A stretch of 64,000 nucleotides of DNA from Sapria himalayana (taxonomy: Eukaryota; Streptophyta; Magnoliopsida; Malpighiales; Rafflesiaceae): contig JAREIK010017903.1 in assembly GCA_029783825.1 (NCBI GenBank), positions 1 to 64,000 of the forward strand, read 5' to 3'. The notes beneath the pieces were generated by a model. It saw nothing but the letters and a program-made list of their open reading frames with translations, made no database searches and was not told the origin of the DNA. Each line of letters begins with the position of its first letter. The first letter of the stretch is position 1. Shown here in pieces: positions 1-13,932 of this stretch. The position numbers and the translations under genes were made by a program.

Positions 1-1372
1 ATTAATTTTTAATTTTTAATTCGATAAAAACAAACTAATTATAATTAAAATGAATATTTAAAATTATAAAGAATACAAATAAAATAGAGATTTATTATTT
101 ATTATTCAGGATATACTAGTTTAATGGTTTAAGTATTTAGGTATTTTGGGGTTTAGTGATTTAAGTGTCTAAGCCTTTACTGATTTATAGATTTTATTTA
201 AAGAATGAAAAAATAAATAATTAAATTTTTTGATTTTTTTTTAATTTTTGAAGGTTATAACCTTTGAAATTATAATAATTTTTAATTTTTTTTAAATGTG
301 AATATAATATTCAGTAATAATAATCTTAATAATTATATATAATGTAAACTCAATATAAATAATTTTATTAATATATATTATAATAATGATCAATAAAAAA
401 TTAATAAACTATTATTAATATGAATGATATAAATTAAAATATAATTACAAAATCTAAAATGATTCAAAATAAAAACAAAATATATTACTAAATAATAATT
501 TTTTCTTTTTAAAATGTTGCCTCTTTTTATAAGGATATATATTTTTTTTGATGAAAAATAAATTATTTAAATTAGAAATGTCTCACTAATAATTTATTTT
601 GTAATTAATATTTCTATAAAAATAAACTAATAAATAATTAAAATAAAAATTTAAAATTATACATAATAAAAATTAAATTGAGATTTATGATTTTTTATTA
701 ATGTACACATGTTTAATAGTTTAAGTGTTTAAAGGTTTTATCATTTAGGAGTTTAGCAATTTATGTTTTTAGTCATTTAGTGGTTTATAGGTTTTATTTA
801 AATAATAAAATAATAAAAAAAATTTGTAATTTTTTTTCATTCTTATATGTTATAGCCTTTGAAAATTAAATAATATTTAAAATTTTTTAAAATTTTAATA
901 CAATATTTTGTTATAATAATATTAATAATTATATATCATACAAATTTAATATAAATAATTTTATTGATAGATATTATATTAATGATCAAAAATTAAATTT
1001 ATAAACTATTAATATTAATGATAGATATTAATTAAACATATTTACAAAACCCAAATTGATTCCAAATTAAAGTAACTTATATTACTTGATAAATTTTTAA
1101 TTTTAAAGTTATACTTCTTTTATAACTATTATTATTTCTAGATAAATAATATATTATTTAAAATTATATTTGTCCCCTCATAATTTATTTGTAATAAAAA
1201 TATTCTAAATAAATACTCTAATAAATAATTAAAATGAATATTTAATAATATAATAAATGAGAAATAAAAAATAGATTATAAATTATTACGTAGTATTTAG
1301 CGGTTTAATGGTTTATGTATTTAGGCATTACGGGGTTTAAGAGTTTACTGATTTAACTTTATATGCATTTAG
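1..1372 (+). repeat. AT-rich satellite array, block A (+ orientation)
   Basis: Two to three diverged copies of the roughly 600-bp satellite monomer run up to the edge of hAT copy 1. Palindrome sites lie near 251 and 849, 598 bp apart. Telomere-like boxes are seen at about 118-195, 712-800 and 1288-1372. The last monomer is interrupted by the transposon at 1373 and resumes at 4800: 524 bp before plus 77 bp after the element make one 601-bp monomer. The block matches 36398-37745 read on the other strand, including private variants such as the tagataaataatatatta stretch near 1140. No gene is visible. Confidence 0.9.
1365..1372. repeat. Left target-site duplication of hAT copy 1
   Basis: GCATTTAG directly precedes the terminal TAGGG of the element and pairs with GCATTGAG at 4800-4807 (7 of 8 match). 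Eight bp is the expected hAT target duplication length. The word is part of the satellite consensus (tgcatttagtggttta). Confidence 0.85.
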
Positions 1373-1390
1373 TAGGGCAACTCACGGGAC
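1373..1390 (+). repeat. Left terminal inverted repeat, hAT copy 1
   Basis: TAGGGCAACTCACGGGAC. It pairs imperfectly with the right end at 4782-4799 and differs from the copy-3 left end at four of 18 positions, so this end has drifted. Confidence 0.85.
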
Positions 1391-1699
1391 TCGGAGATTC
1401 GCGATGTCATTTCAGCCATCTTTAGTTAGGTATAGCCCTTGTCCATCACACTTTTGGTTGCCTCCACCGTGTCCCAGATGCCACTTGCCTTTTGTTTTGT
1501 TTTTTTTGACGAGAATTGAGTGATTAATTATTATTATTATGATGTGTCTCAGTCAGTTTTGTTGAGTATTGGTTGTGGTGTTGTGGTTGGGCCGAATTAG
1601 TGGGGTGAATGTGTTACAGTCAGTATTGTAGAGCTTGCTTGTTTGAAATATTTATATAATTTTATGCTTAACATATCATATTAATTAATGACAATGCAG

Positions 1700-3984
1700 A
1701 TGGCACAATCCAGCAGTAAACGAAAAATACAATAAATTGAAGATGATCACATCTCAAATGATCAAAGTATGATAATCCAATCATCATCCTTTCAAGAACC
1801 CTCCTATTGTTACGGCAGGTTCTTCAATTCCAATTGTAAAAAAAAGTTAAGTACATCTAAACCTCAAGCTCATAAAAAGTATAAGTCTACTGTTTGGGAA
1901 ACTTATGAGATATTAGTTGATTCAGAGAGAAATGAAACTGGTATGGCAGCTTATATATAGTGTCGGAAAGAATATTTGGTAAAAAGTGATCAAGGTATTT
2001 CGGGTTTATGGAAATACTTGAGAGAGACGTGTAGAAAATTTCCGCACAAAAAAGAATTAATAGAAGGTCACAAAGGTAAAGACAAGTCACAATCTTTGTT
2101 TAGTTTCACTAAAGGTACTAGTTCAGAGGATAACAAATTAACTTGTTGGCAATTTGATCAACAACTAGTTAGGGAGGCTTTGGTGAAAATGATCATAAAA
2201 GATGAATTGCCTTTTTGTTTTGTAGAGAGGGATGAGTTTAAGGAGTTTTGTGAAGTTAGTGTGCCTCAATTTAAAATTCCATCTAGGCGCTCTGTGTTGA
2301 GAGATTTTTTTTCTTTGTTTGTGAAGGAAAAAAAGAAATTATTTGATAGCATATCATCTCATTATTGTAAAGTTTCATTGACTATCGAAACTTGGACTAG
2401 CATTCAAAATTTGTCTTATATATGTTTGACTGTTCATTTCATTGATTCTCAATGGAATATGCATAAAAGGCTTTTGAACTTTTGTGTAATTAAAAGTTAT
2501 TCTGGAGTTAATATTAGAAATGCTATTAAGTTTTGCATGAATGAATGGGGTTTGAGAAAGTTGATGTGCATTACTATTGACAATGCATCAAATAATGATG
2601 TTTCCGTTGAACAATTGAAAAAAAGGCTTTTGAAGAAAAGTGTTGTACCTTTTGAGAGGTGAGCATTATCATATGATATGTTGTGCTCATATCCTAAACT
2701 TAATTGTCAGAGATGGCATTCCAGTAGTTGATGGTGCTATTCAAAAAATTAGAGGTGTGGTGAAATATGTGAGGAGCAGTCTTAAAAGATTAGATATTTT
2801 TAAGTTATGTGTTGAAGAAGCAAACTTGACATATGAATCTTCATTGCAATTAGATTGTCCTACAAGATGGAATTCAACTTATTTGATGCTACAAACTGAT
2901 ATAAAATATCAAAAAGAATTTGATAAGTTGGAGGACAAAGACAAAAGGTTTTAGAAGGAGTTTGGTTCAAAGGTTCCAACTGAGAGAGACTGAACAAATG
3001 CCAAAATTTTGGCTCGTTTCTTCAAAATTTTTTATGAGCTAACTTGTAAATTTTCTGGCTCATAATATTCTACCTCTAGTGTTTATTTTCCTCAGATTAT
3101 TCGAATTTTGAAAAAAATTGATCTTGTGAAAATAGTAGAGATACAATGGTGTCTGTAATGGGTATAAAAATGAGGCATAAATTCAAAAAATATTGGGGTT
3201 CTCTTTAGTCAACAAATATTATGCTTTTTGTAGTAGTAATGTTGGATCCTAGATATAACTTAAATATCTCAAGGTTAAGTACACCTAGCATTATGGAGAG
3301 AAATTGGTTAAAAATTTGGTGAAAAAGGTTATAAATGCTTTGAATGAGATGATGAATAATTATAAAGATTTAAATGAAGATGAATCAAATTAAGATGATT
3401 TCTCTTCTACTGTGTTGAAGAAAAATGATGATTTCTTTGATAGTAGTTATACTTATGTTGATGATTTTTTTTTTGTCGAATTGGAGAAAGAATAAGAAGT
3501 TGCAGATTTGGAAGAGTTGGATAGGTACTTGGAGGACAAACTTGAAAAAAATAGAATTGATTTTGATCTTATAAACTGGTGGAAGGTATATGAGGTTTGG
3601 TATCCATCTTTGGCAAATGTAGCAAAGAAGGTATTTGCTATCCAAGCATCTACCGTGGCCTACGAATCTACATTTAGCACTTGGGTTAGAACTTTTGATA
3701 AATTTAGGAGTTCTTTAACACCTATTACAGCTGAAGTTCTCATATGTCTACAAGATTCTTTGAGAATCTCAAAAAACTTATTGAAATTGAAGAATTAGTT
3801 CAAGACATTGATGATAATGAATCAGGTTAGTATACAAATCTCGTAAATTTTAATTTCACTTTTACTTATTTTATTCATTCAATTTAATAAAAATAGGGTT
3901 CAATTACAATTTTCAGAGGGGTCACAAGATCCAAATATTCTTACAACTATAGTTGGCCAACTAAATTTGGAATGGGTGTATTAA
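1700..3984 (+). pseudogene. hAT transposase pseudogene, copy 1 (RICESLEEPER-like)
   Basis: DNA transposase that would bind the element ends and cut and paste it in the nucleus. Remnants run in family order. From the ATG at 1700 the frame stops at 1733 (TAA). A BED-finger-like segment follows at about 1880-2060, with a TAG at 1958 where copy 3 has Trp between two Cys. The RNase H-fold part is at 1976-2662: TIETWTS has Glu where the first catalytic Asp is expected, and ITIDNASNND keeps the second Asp. An extra T near 2650 shifts the frame. The next piece, 2640-2954, has CCAHILNLIVRDGI and TRWNSTY. A TAG at 2952 and TGA at 2991 follow, then LARFFKIFYELT. The C-terminal dimerisation part, 3508-3798, has FDLINWWKVYEVWYPSLAN and ASTVAYESTFST with the third catalytic acid (Glu). 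Another frameshift lies near 3765. A 91-bp GT-AG intron and a short last exon are likely. It cannot make an active protein. Confidence 0.93.
3826..3916 (+). other. Likely intron in the copy-1 transposase
   Basis: GTTAGT after codons for DDNES and TTTTCAG before GGGGTCACAAGATCC frame a 91-bp AT-rich segment. The same boundaries and exact length recur in copy 2 (33590-33680) and copy 3 (43171-43261), and the sequence upstream stays in the family reading frame IEIEEL...DDNES. The join is inferred; no transcript evidence is available here. Confidence 0.6.
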
Positions 3985-4229
3985 ATTTTATAAGGTAATA
4001 TTTTGTTTTTTTATTACTCTTTCATCTTATAAATTTATGTCTACATGATTAACACGTTTTCATCTCTGGTTGTCCTTCTACGGTGGAGGAAGAAAATGGA
4101 GGAGTTGTAGAAGAGATAATTAATTGGGTTTGGATTTTCGTCGCTGTCCTGGGACGGACCTTTGAAATGATTATTATCTTGGTTGTTATTAGTCGTATTT
4201 TTTTTTGTTATATTAAGCTGCTTAATTTT

Positions 4230-4254
4230 AGCAATTACTTAAGTAGTAATTGCT
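4230..4254. repeat. Short inverted repeat in the hAT 3' region
   Basis: AGCAATTACT and AGTAATTGCT flank a 5-bp loop (taagt), forming a possible hairpin downstream of the transposase. The same region recurs in copies 2 (about 33255-33281) and 3 (about 42834-42860) with a base change in one arm of each. Role unknown; it could be part of the 3' end or a subterminal structure. Confidence 0.5.
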
Positions 4255-4781
4255 GCTACCAATGTTTGTGGTCATCTTTAGCTGTTCCTTAATATTTTAA
4301 GTAATTACCTAAAAAATGTAGTATTGTTATTATGGTTAACTTTCACTCTGCTGAACATAGCCAACTTATGAAAAAACAAAGAACCAAATTAAGCACACAA
4401 CTCTGTCCCGTTCTATTTAACATTTCTATCCTTTTCTAAACATCAAAGCTAATGACAAGGTATTGGAACTCGTTTGCGGTATTCACCTATTTGAGAAAAC
4501 AAAATTGGCCCAATTTGAGTTTGAAAGATACATAACTAAGGAATGATAAATGGTACAACAAAAGGTTTCGACATGAACTAACTTGGCCAGTTTGAAGAAA
4601 ATAAATTGAAAAAAATGTCCGAACTCTGTTCCGTCTCGGAACCATTTTATCCTACGCAAAATCCCCGATCTCCGTCCCATCCCCTTCTGATATTTTCAAC
4701 CTATGCGATGGGTCTGGATCTTCAAAAAAGATCTTGGAACTATGGGAAGGGACTGAAGATTTGTAATCCCCATCCCGTCCT

Positions 4782-4799
4782 GTCCCATGAGCACCCCTA
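4782..4799 (-). repeat. Right terminal inverted repeat, hAT copy 1
   Basis: GTCCCATGAGCACCCCTA, the complement of TAGGGGTGCTCATGGGAC. This end is identical to the left end of copy 3 (42288-42305), so it is probably close to the original terminus. Confidence 0.88.
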
Positions 4800-4807
4800 G
4801 CATTGAG
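4800..4807. repeat. Right target-site duplication of hAT copy 1
   Basis: GCATTGAG follows the terminal CCCCTA and matches 1365-1372 at 7 of 8 positions; the one change is consistent with later decay. Confidence 0.85.
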
Positions 4808-5324
4808 TGGTTTATAGGTTATATTTAAAAAATAAAATAACTAAAAAATTATTTTTATTATTTTTTGATATTTTCAAAGGGTATAACCTTTGAAAATATC
4901 AAAATTAATAATTTTTTTTTCAAATGTGAATACAATATTTAGTTATACTAATCATTATATTTATATATTATAAAAATTCAATATAAACAATTTTATTGAT
5001 AAATATTCTAATAATAATCAAAAAATAAATTAATAATCCATTAATAATAAGATAGATCTTAATTAAAATATAATTACAAAACTTAAAATGATTCAGAAGC
5101 AAAGTAAAATATATTACTATATAATAATTTTTTTGTTTTTGAATTTTTTTTTCTTTTAATAAGTTTATCTATATTTTTTTGATTAAAAATAATTTATATA
5201 AATTCTATTTGTTTAACTCATAATTTATTTTGTAATTAATATTTATATATAAATAAACAAATAGATAATTAAAATGAATATTTAAAATTATAATAAAAAA
5301 TATGAGATTTATTATTTATTATTA

Positions 5325-5400
5325 ATTATTTAGGGATACGAGTTTAATTTAAATTAGATCCGTCTCACTAATAATTTATTTTATAATTAATATTTCTATA
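5325..5400 (+). repeat. Fusion junction of the 745-bp monomer variant
   Basis: After the tattatttagggatac stretch, the telomere-like box is missing and sequence jumps to tttaaattagatc...ctcactaataatttatttt, an earlier point of the next monomer. The result is one monomer plus about 150 bp. The same join recurs in + orientation near 6690, 14400 and 17890, and in - orientation near 20650, 27315, 32165, 46800, 48725, 49495, 54425, 55890 and 60745. A single deletion between two monomers was therefore copied along with the array. Confidence 0.75.
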
Positions 5401-8400
5401 AAAATAAACTGATACAGAATTAAAATATAAATTTAAAATTATACTGAATAAAAATTAAAATGGGATTTAAGAAATATTATTAATGTATACCAGTTTAATA
5501 ATTTAAGTATTTAGAGGTTTTATCGTTAGGAGTTTAGTGATTTATGTTTTTAGGCTTTTAGTGGTTTATAGGTTTTATATAAAAAAATAAAATAACAAAA
5601 AAAATTTCAATAATTTGTTATCATTTTCATAGGTTATAACCTTTGAAAATATAATAATATTTATAATTTTTTGAAATGTGAATACAATATTTAGTTTTAA
5701 TAATATTAATAATTATATATCATATAAATTCAATATAAATAATTTTATTGATAGATAATATAATAATGATCAAAAATTAAATTAATAAACTATTAATAAA
5801 AAGATATATATTAATTAAAAAAAATATTTACAAAACCCAAATTGATTCAAAATTAAAGTAAAATATATTACTGGATAATAATTTTTAATTTTTAAATTTC
5901 TACTTCTTTTATAAGCGTATATATATTTTTTAGATTAAAAATAAATTATTTAAATTATATTTGTTGCACTCATAATTTATTTTGTAATAAATATTTCTAT
6001 AAAATAAACTTATAAATAATTAAAATAAATTGTTAAGATAATAATAACTTGAAATAAAAATTAGATTTCTTAATTATTAAGTAGTATATAGTAGTTTAAT
6101 GGTTTATGTATTTAGGCATTACGGGGTTTAGGAGTTTACTGATTTAATTATGTATGCATTTAGGGGTTTATAGGTTTTATTTAAAAATTAAAATAACAAA
6201 TTATTTATTTTTATTATTTTTTGATATTTCAAAGTTTATAAAATTTGAAAATTTAATAATTTTTAAATTTTTTTCAAATGTAAATTCAATATTTTGTTTT
6301 AATAATCATTATATTTATATATCATATAAATTCAATATAAACAAAATTATTGATAAATATTCTAAAAAAAGATCAAAAAATATATTAATAATCTATTATT
6401 AATAAGATAGATATCAATTAAAATATAATTTAAAAACATAAAATGATTCATAAGAAATCAAAATATATTACTATATAAATTTTTTTTGTTTTGAAAATTT
6501 TTTTTCTTTTAAAAAGTTTATTCATATTTTTTTGATGAAAATTAATTTATATAAATTATATTTGTCTAAATCATACTTTATTTTTTAATTAATATTTATA
6601 TAAAAATAAATAAAAAAATAATTAAAATGAATATTTAAAATTATAATTAAAAAATATATATTGAGATTTATTCGTTATTATTTAGGGTATACCAGTCTAA
6701 TTTAAATTAGATCTATCTCACTAATAATTTATTTTGTAATTAATATTTCTATAAAAATAAACTAATAAATAATTAAAATAAAAATTGAAAATTATACTGA
6801 ATAATAATTAAAATGAGATTTATGAATTATTATTAATGTATACCAGTTTAATATTTTAAGTATTTAAAGGTTTTTTCGTTTATAATTTAGCGATTTATGT
6901 TTTTAGGCATTTAGTGGTTTATAGGTTTTATTTAAACAATGAATTAAAAAAATTATTTTTCATATTTTTTCACACTTTCAAAGGTTATAATCTTTGAAAA
7001 TATAATAATTTTAAAATTTTTTAAAAATGTGAATACAATATTTAGTAATAATAATCATTATAATTATATATAATATAAACTAAATATAAACAATTTTATT
7101 GATAGATATGATATAAATTATCAAAAAATAAATTAATATGCTATTATTAATATGATAGATATAAATTAAAATATAATTGCAAAACCTAAAAATATTCAAA
7201 ATCCACGTAAAATTTATTACTAAATAATAATTCTTTTTTTTTTTAGTTTTTGCTTCTTTTTATAAGTTTATATTTCTTTTTTGATAAAAAATAAATAATT
7301 TAAATTATATTTGTATCACTCATAATTTATTTTGTAATTAATATTTTAATTAATTATTTAAATTATATTTAAGGTTTACTTGTTTAAAGGTTTAAGTATT
7401 TAGGGGCTTTTGTGTTTAGGACTATAGAGGTTTAAGTGTTTAGGCATTTCATGGTTTATAAGTTTTATTTAAACAATGATATAACAAAAAATTTATTTTT
7501 ATTATTTTTTTAATTTTTGAAGGTTTAACCTTTGAAAATATAATAATTTTTAAATTTTTTTCAAATGTAAATATAATATTTAGTTTTAATAATCTTAATA
7601 ATTATAAATCATTTAAATTCAATGTAAATAATTATATTGCTAGATATTATAATAATGATCAAAAAAATGTAATAAACTATTATTAATAAGATAGATATTA
7701 ATTAAAATATATTTGGAAAATCTAAATTTATTCAAAATCAAAGTTAAATAAATTACTTAATAATAATTTTTTTAATATTTTACATTTTTTATAACTTTAT
7801 ATTTTTTTTATAATAAATAAATTATTTAAATTAATTTTTCTTACTCATAATTTATTTTGTAATTTATAATTCTATAATAATAAACTAATAAATAATTAAA
7901 ATAATTATTTAAAATTATAATGAATATAAATAAAATTGAGATTTATTATTTATTATTCAAGATATATTTGTTTATTGGTTTAAGTATTTAGGTGTTTTTG
8001 GGTTCAAGAGTTTAGTGATTTAAGTGTTTAGACCTTTAGTGATTTATAGTTATAATCTTAAGAATTAAAAAACAAAAAATTTAATTTATTGAATTTTTTT
8101 AATTTTTGAAGGTTGTAACCTTTGAAAATATAATAATTTTAAATTTTTTAAATATGAATATAATATTTAGTTATAATAATCTTAATAATTATATATAATG
8201 TAAACTAAATATAAATAATTTTATTAATTGATATTATAATAATGATCAATAAATAAATTAATAAACTAGTATTAATAAGAATGATATAAATTAAAATATA
8301 ATTGTAGAATCTAAAATGATTCAAAATAAAAATACGATATATTACAAAATAATAATTATTTATTTTTAAAAATGTGCCTTTTTTATTAGCATTTTTTTGA

Positions 8401-11400
8401 AAGAAAAATAAATTATTTAAACTATATATGTCACACTAATAATTTATTTTGTAATTAATATTTCTATAAAAATAAACTGATAAACAATTAAAATGAATAT
8501 TTAAAATTATAATGAATACTAATAAAAATTAGATTTATGATTTATTATTTGGACTATACAATTTAATATTTTAAGTATTTATAGGCTTCGGGAATTAGGA
8601 GTTTAGTCATTTTAGAATTTAGTCATTTAGTGGTTTATTGGTTTCATATAAAAAATAAAATAACAAAAAAATTATTTTTGTTGTTTTTTCTCATTTTTAA
8701 ATGTTATAACCTTTGAAAATATAATAATTTATATTTTTTTATAAAGTGAATATAATATGAAGTTATAATAATCATAATAATCATATATCATATGAATTCA
8801 ATATAAACTATATTATTGATATATATTATAATAATGATCATAAGAAAGTAATAAACAATTATTAATAAGATAAATATTGTTTAAAATATATTTTCAAAAC
8901 CTAAAATGTTTCAAAATCAAAGTGAAATTTTTTACTAAATAATAATTTTAAATTTTTAAATTTTTGTATCCATTTATAAGCCTGTATATTTTTTGATGGA
9001 AACTAAAAAATTTAAATTATATTTGTCTAACTAATAATTTATTTTATAATTTATATTTCTATAAAATTAAACTAATAAATAATTAAAATGTATATTTAAA
9101 ATTATAATGAATACTAATAAAAATGAGATTTATGATTTATTATTTAGGGTATAACTATTTAATTGTTTAATATTTTTGTGGTTTTGGGGTTAAGGAGTTT
9201 ATAGATTTGTATGTTGACACATTTTCGTGTTTATAGATTTTATTTAATCAATGACATAACAAAACATTTATTTTTATGAATTTTTCTGATTTTCAAATGT
9301 TATAGCCTTTAAAAATATAATTATTTTTTAAATGTTATAAAATATGAATACAATATTAAGTTATAATAATCTCAAAAATTATATTTGTTGTAAATTCAAT
9401 ATAAAAAAATTTATCAATATATATTATTATTATGATCAAAAAATATAATAATAAACTATTATTAAACAGATAGATATTAATTAAAATATATTTGTAGAAA
9501 CCAAAATAATTCAAAATCAAAGTAAATTAAATTACTAAATAAAATTTTAAATTTTTGAAATTTTGTTTATTTTTATAAGCTTATTTTTTTTTCATTAAAA
9601 ATTATTTTTTAGAATAATATATGTCTCACTCATTATTTAATTTGTAATTAATATTTCTATAAAAATAAACTAAAAAATAATAAAAATGAATATTTAAAAT
9701 TATAATGAATACAAATAAAAATGAGATTTATTATTTAATATTTAGGTTATTAGGTTTAATAGTTTAAGTATTTAGGAGTTTTTGGTGTTTAGAAGTCTAG
9801 AGAATCAAATGTTTGGGCATTTAGTGGTTTATAAGTTTTATTTAAATAATAAAAGAATAAAAAAATTATTATTGTGATTTTTTATCATTTTTGAAGGTTA
9901 TAACCTTTGAACTTATAATAATTTTTAAATTTTTTTCAAATGTAAATATAATATTTAGTTATAATAATCTTAATAATTATAAGACATTTAAATTGAATAT
10001 AAGTAATTTATTGTTATATATTATAAAAATGATCAAATAATGAATTGATAAACTTTTATTAATAAGATTGATAGCAATTAAAATATAATTTCAAAACCTA
10101 TATATAATGATTCAAAATCAAAGTAAAATATATTACTAAATAATACTTTTTTGTTTTTAAATTTTTACTTCTTTTTATAAGCTTATATTTTTTTTGATTA
10201 AAAATAAATTATTAAAATTATATTTTTCTAACTCATTATTTATTTTGTGATTAATATTTCTATAAATTATAAACTAATAAATAATTAAAATGAATATTTA
10301 AAATTATAATGAAAACAAATTAAAATGAGATTTATGATTTATTATATGTGGTATATCAGTTTAATGGTTTGATTATTTAGGAGTTTTGTTGTTTAGGAGT
10401 TTAACAATTTATGTTTTTAGGCATTTAGTGGTTTATAGGTTTTATTTATATAATAAAAATAAAAAAATTTCTTTTTAGATTTTTTCTGATTTTCAAAGGT
10501 TAAAACATTTAAAAATAAAATAATTTTAAAAATTTTATGAAATGTGAATACTATGTATAATTATATTAATCTTACTAATTATATATCATATAAATTCAAT
10601 ATAAATAATTATAATGATAGATATTATAATAATTATCAAAAATTAAATTAATAAACAACTATTAATAATATAAATAATAATTAAAATATATTTACATAAC
10701 ACAATGATTTAAAATCAAATCAAAATATATTACTAAATTATAATATTTAGATGAAAAATATATAACTATATAAAATGATTCAGAAGAAAGCAAAATATAT
10801 TACTATATGATAATTTGTTGTTTTGAATAATTTTTTTCTTTTAAATTAAATTATTTTTCATTTTAATGAAAAATAATTTATATAAATAATATTTTTCTAA
10901 CTCATAATTTATTTTTTAATTAATATTTATTTAAAAAGAAACAAATAAATAATTAAAATGAATATTTAAAATTATAATTAAAAAAATAATATTGAGATTT
11001 ATTATTTATTATTTAGGGTTACTGGTTTAAAAGGATTATTATTTATTATTTAGGGTTTTAGAGATATAGAAGTTATTGATTTAAGTGTTTAGGTATTTAG
11101 TGGTTTATAGGTTTTATTTTAACAATGAAATATCAAAAAAATATTTTTTTTTATTTTTTCAGATTTTCAAAGGTTATAACCTTTGAAAATATGATAATTT
11201 TAATATTTTTTTCAAGGGTAAATTCTAATTTTTAGTTATAATAATCATTATATTTATATATCATATAAATTCAAAATAAATAATTTTATTGATAAATATT
11301 CTAATAATGATCAAAAATAATTCAATAATCTATTATTAATTAGAATTATATCAATTAAAATATAATTATAAAACTATTAATGATTCAGAAGCAAAGCAAA

Positions 11401-13360
11401 TCATATTATTATATAATAATTTTTTGTTTTTAATTTTTTTTTCTTTTACTAAGCTTATCTAATTTTTTTTTGATGAAAAATAATTTATATAAATTATTAT
11501 AGTCTGACTAATAATTTTTTTTAATAAATATTTATATCAAAATAAACAAATAAATAATTAAAATGAATATTTAAAATTATAATGAAAAAATAAAAATGAA
11601 TTTATTGTTTATTATTTTGGATATATCTGATTAAAAAGATTATCAATTTAGGGTTTTCGAGATTTAGAAGTTATTCATTTAAGTATTTAGGCAATTAGTG
11701 GTTTATAGGTTTTATTTAAATAATGAAATAACAAATAAATTATTTTTGATATTTTTTCAAATTTTCAAAGATTATACCTTTGAAAATATAATAATTTTAA
11801 AATTTTAAAAAAATATGAATACAATATGTAGTAATTATAATTATTATAACAATATAAATTATAAACTAAATATAAACAATTTTATTGATAGATATTATAT
11901 CAATTATCAAAAAATAAATTAATAAACAATTATTAATATGATAGATATAAATTAAAATTTTATTACAAAAACTAAAATGATTAAAATCAAATTAAATTTA
12001 TTACTAAATAATAATTTTTGTTTTTTAGTTTCTGCCTCATTTTATAAGATTATTTTTTTTTTTTGATAAAAAATAAATTATTTAAATTATATTTTTATCA
12101 CTGATAATTTATTTTGTAATTAATATTTCAATAAAATATTTAAATTATATTTAAGGTTTACGAGTTTAAAGGTTTAAGTATTTAGGGGCTTCGGGGTTTA
12201 GGAGTTTAGAGCTTTATGTGTTTAGGTATTTAATGGTTTATAAGTTTTATTTAAACAATGATATAACAAAAAAAATTAATTTTTTGTTATTTTTACTCAT
12301 TTTAGAAGGTTATAACAAATGAAAATATAACAATTTTTAAATTTTTTTAAATGTGAATACTATATTTAGTTATGATAATAATAGTACTTATTTATCATAT
12401 AAATTCAATATAAATAATTATATTGATAGATATTATATTAATGATCACAAAATTAATTAATAAACTATTATAAATAAAATAGATATTATTTAAAATATAT
12501 TTGCAACACTTAAATTTATTCAAAATCAAAGTAAAATAAATTACTAAATAATAATGTTTTTGATGTTTTGCTTCTTTTTATAAGTTTATATTTTTTGTTC
12601 TTAAAAGTATATTATTTAAATTATATTTGTCTTCCTCATAATATATTTTGTAATTTATAATTCTATAAAAATAAAATAAAAAGTAATTAAAATGAATATT
12701 TAAAATTATAATGAATACAAATAAAAGTGAGATTTATTATTTATTATTCAGGATATACAGTTTTAATGGTTTAGGTATTTAGGTGTTTTGGGGTTTAGTG
12801 ATTTAAGTGTTTATGCATTTAGTGATTTATAGTTTTTTTTTAAAGAATGAAAAAACAAAAAATTTAATTTTTTGTTTTTTTTTTAATTTTTGAAGGTTAT
12901 AACCTTTGAAAATAGAATAATTTTTAATTTTTTTTAAAATGTGAATATAATATTTAGTTATAATAATCTTAATAATTATATATAATGTAAACTCAATATA
13001 AATATCTTTATTAATAGTTATTATAATAATGATCAATAAATAATTAATAAACTATTATAAAAAAGAATGATATAAATTAAAATATAAATGCAAAATCTAA
13101 AATGATACAAAATCAAAATAAAATATTTTACTAAATAATAAATTTATATTTTTAAAATTGTGCCTATTTTTATAAGCTTATATTTTTTTTTTTGATGAAA
13201 TATAAATTATTTAAATTATATCTATCTCACTGATAATTTATTTTGTAATTAATATTTTTATAAAAATAAACTGATAAATAATTAAAATAAAAATTTAAAA
13301 TTATACTGAATAAAAATTAAAATGAGATTTATGATTTATTATTAATGTATACTAGTTTAA

Positions 13361-13375
13361 TGGTTTTTAGATTTA
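13361..13375 (+). repeat. Deleted-box monomer junction, copy 1
   Basis: The text runs from gtttaatggtttt straight into agatttaaaattttctgaa. It skips the remaining telomere-like box and the palindrome, about 150 bp. The same joint occurs at about 16858-16870, so the deletion predates the 3.5-kb duplication. Confidence 0.75.
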
Positions 13376-13932
13376 AAATTTTCTGAAATGTGAATACAAT
13401 ATATAATTATAATTTTATTAATAATCATACATCATATAAATTCAATATAAACAAATTTATTGATAGTTATTATAATAACTATCAATAATTAAATTAATAA
13501 ACTATTAATAATAAGATAGATATTAATTAAAAAATATTTACAAAACCCAAATTGATTCAAAATTAAAGTAAAATATATTAATGAATAATAATTCTTAATT
13601 TTTAAATTTTACTTCTTTTATAAGCGTATATATATTTTTTGATTAAAAATAAATATTTTTAAATTATATTTGTCTTACTCATAATTTATTTTGTAATAAA
13701 TATTTCTATAAAAATAAACTAATAAATAATTAAATGAATATTTAAAATTATAATAAATAGAAATAAAAATTAGATTTATTAATTATTATGTATTATATAG
13801 TTGTTTAATGGTTTATGTATTTAGGTATTACGCGGATTAGGAGTATACTGATTTAATTGTGTATGCATTTATTGGTTTATACATTTTATTTTAAAAATTA
13901 AATAACAAAAAATTTATTTCTATTATTTTTTG

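Larger units (their letters stand above)
1373..4799 (+). mobile_element. hAT transposon copy 1, decayed (3427 bp)
   Basis: A complete but dead hAT element. The left end reads TAGGGCAACTCACGGGAC; the right end, reverse-complemented, reads TAGGGGTGCTCATGGGAC. These are short imperfect terminal inverted repeats beginning TAGGG, flanked by an 8-bp target duplication. Inside, a RICESLEEPER-like transposase reads on the + strand, interrupted by stops and frameshifts. GGGAC/GTCCC words cluster near both ends, as expected for hAT subterminal binding sites. Compared with copies 2 and 3 it lacks roughly 280 bp just inside the left end, near 1405, which explains its shorter length (3427 against 3689 and 3700 bp). 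Base composition is clearly less AT-rich than the surrounding satellite. Confidence 0.95.

Noticed and set aside
4083..4292. A 69-codon + open frame with a hydrophobic stretch in the 3' part of hAT copy 1.
   Set aside because: It starts in the region after the likely last transposase exon and overlaps the short inverted repeat. The equivalent regions in copies 2 and 3 show no matching conserved frame.
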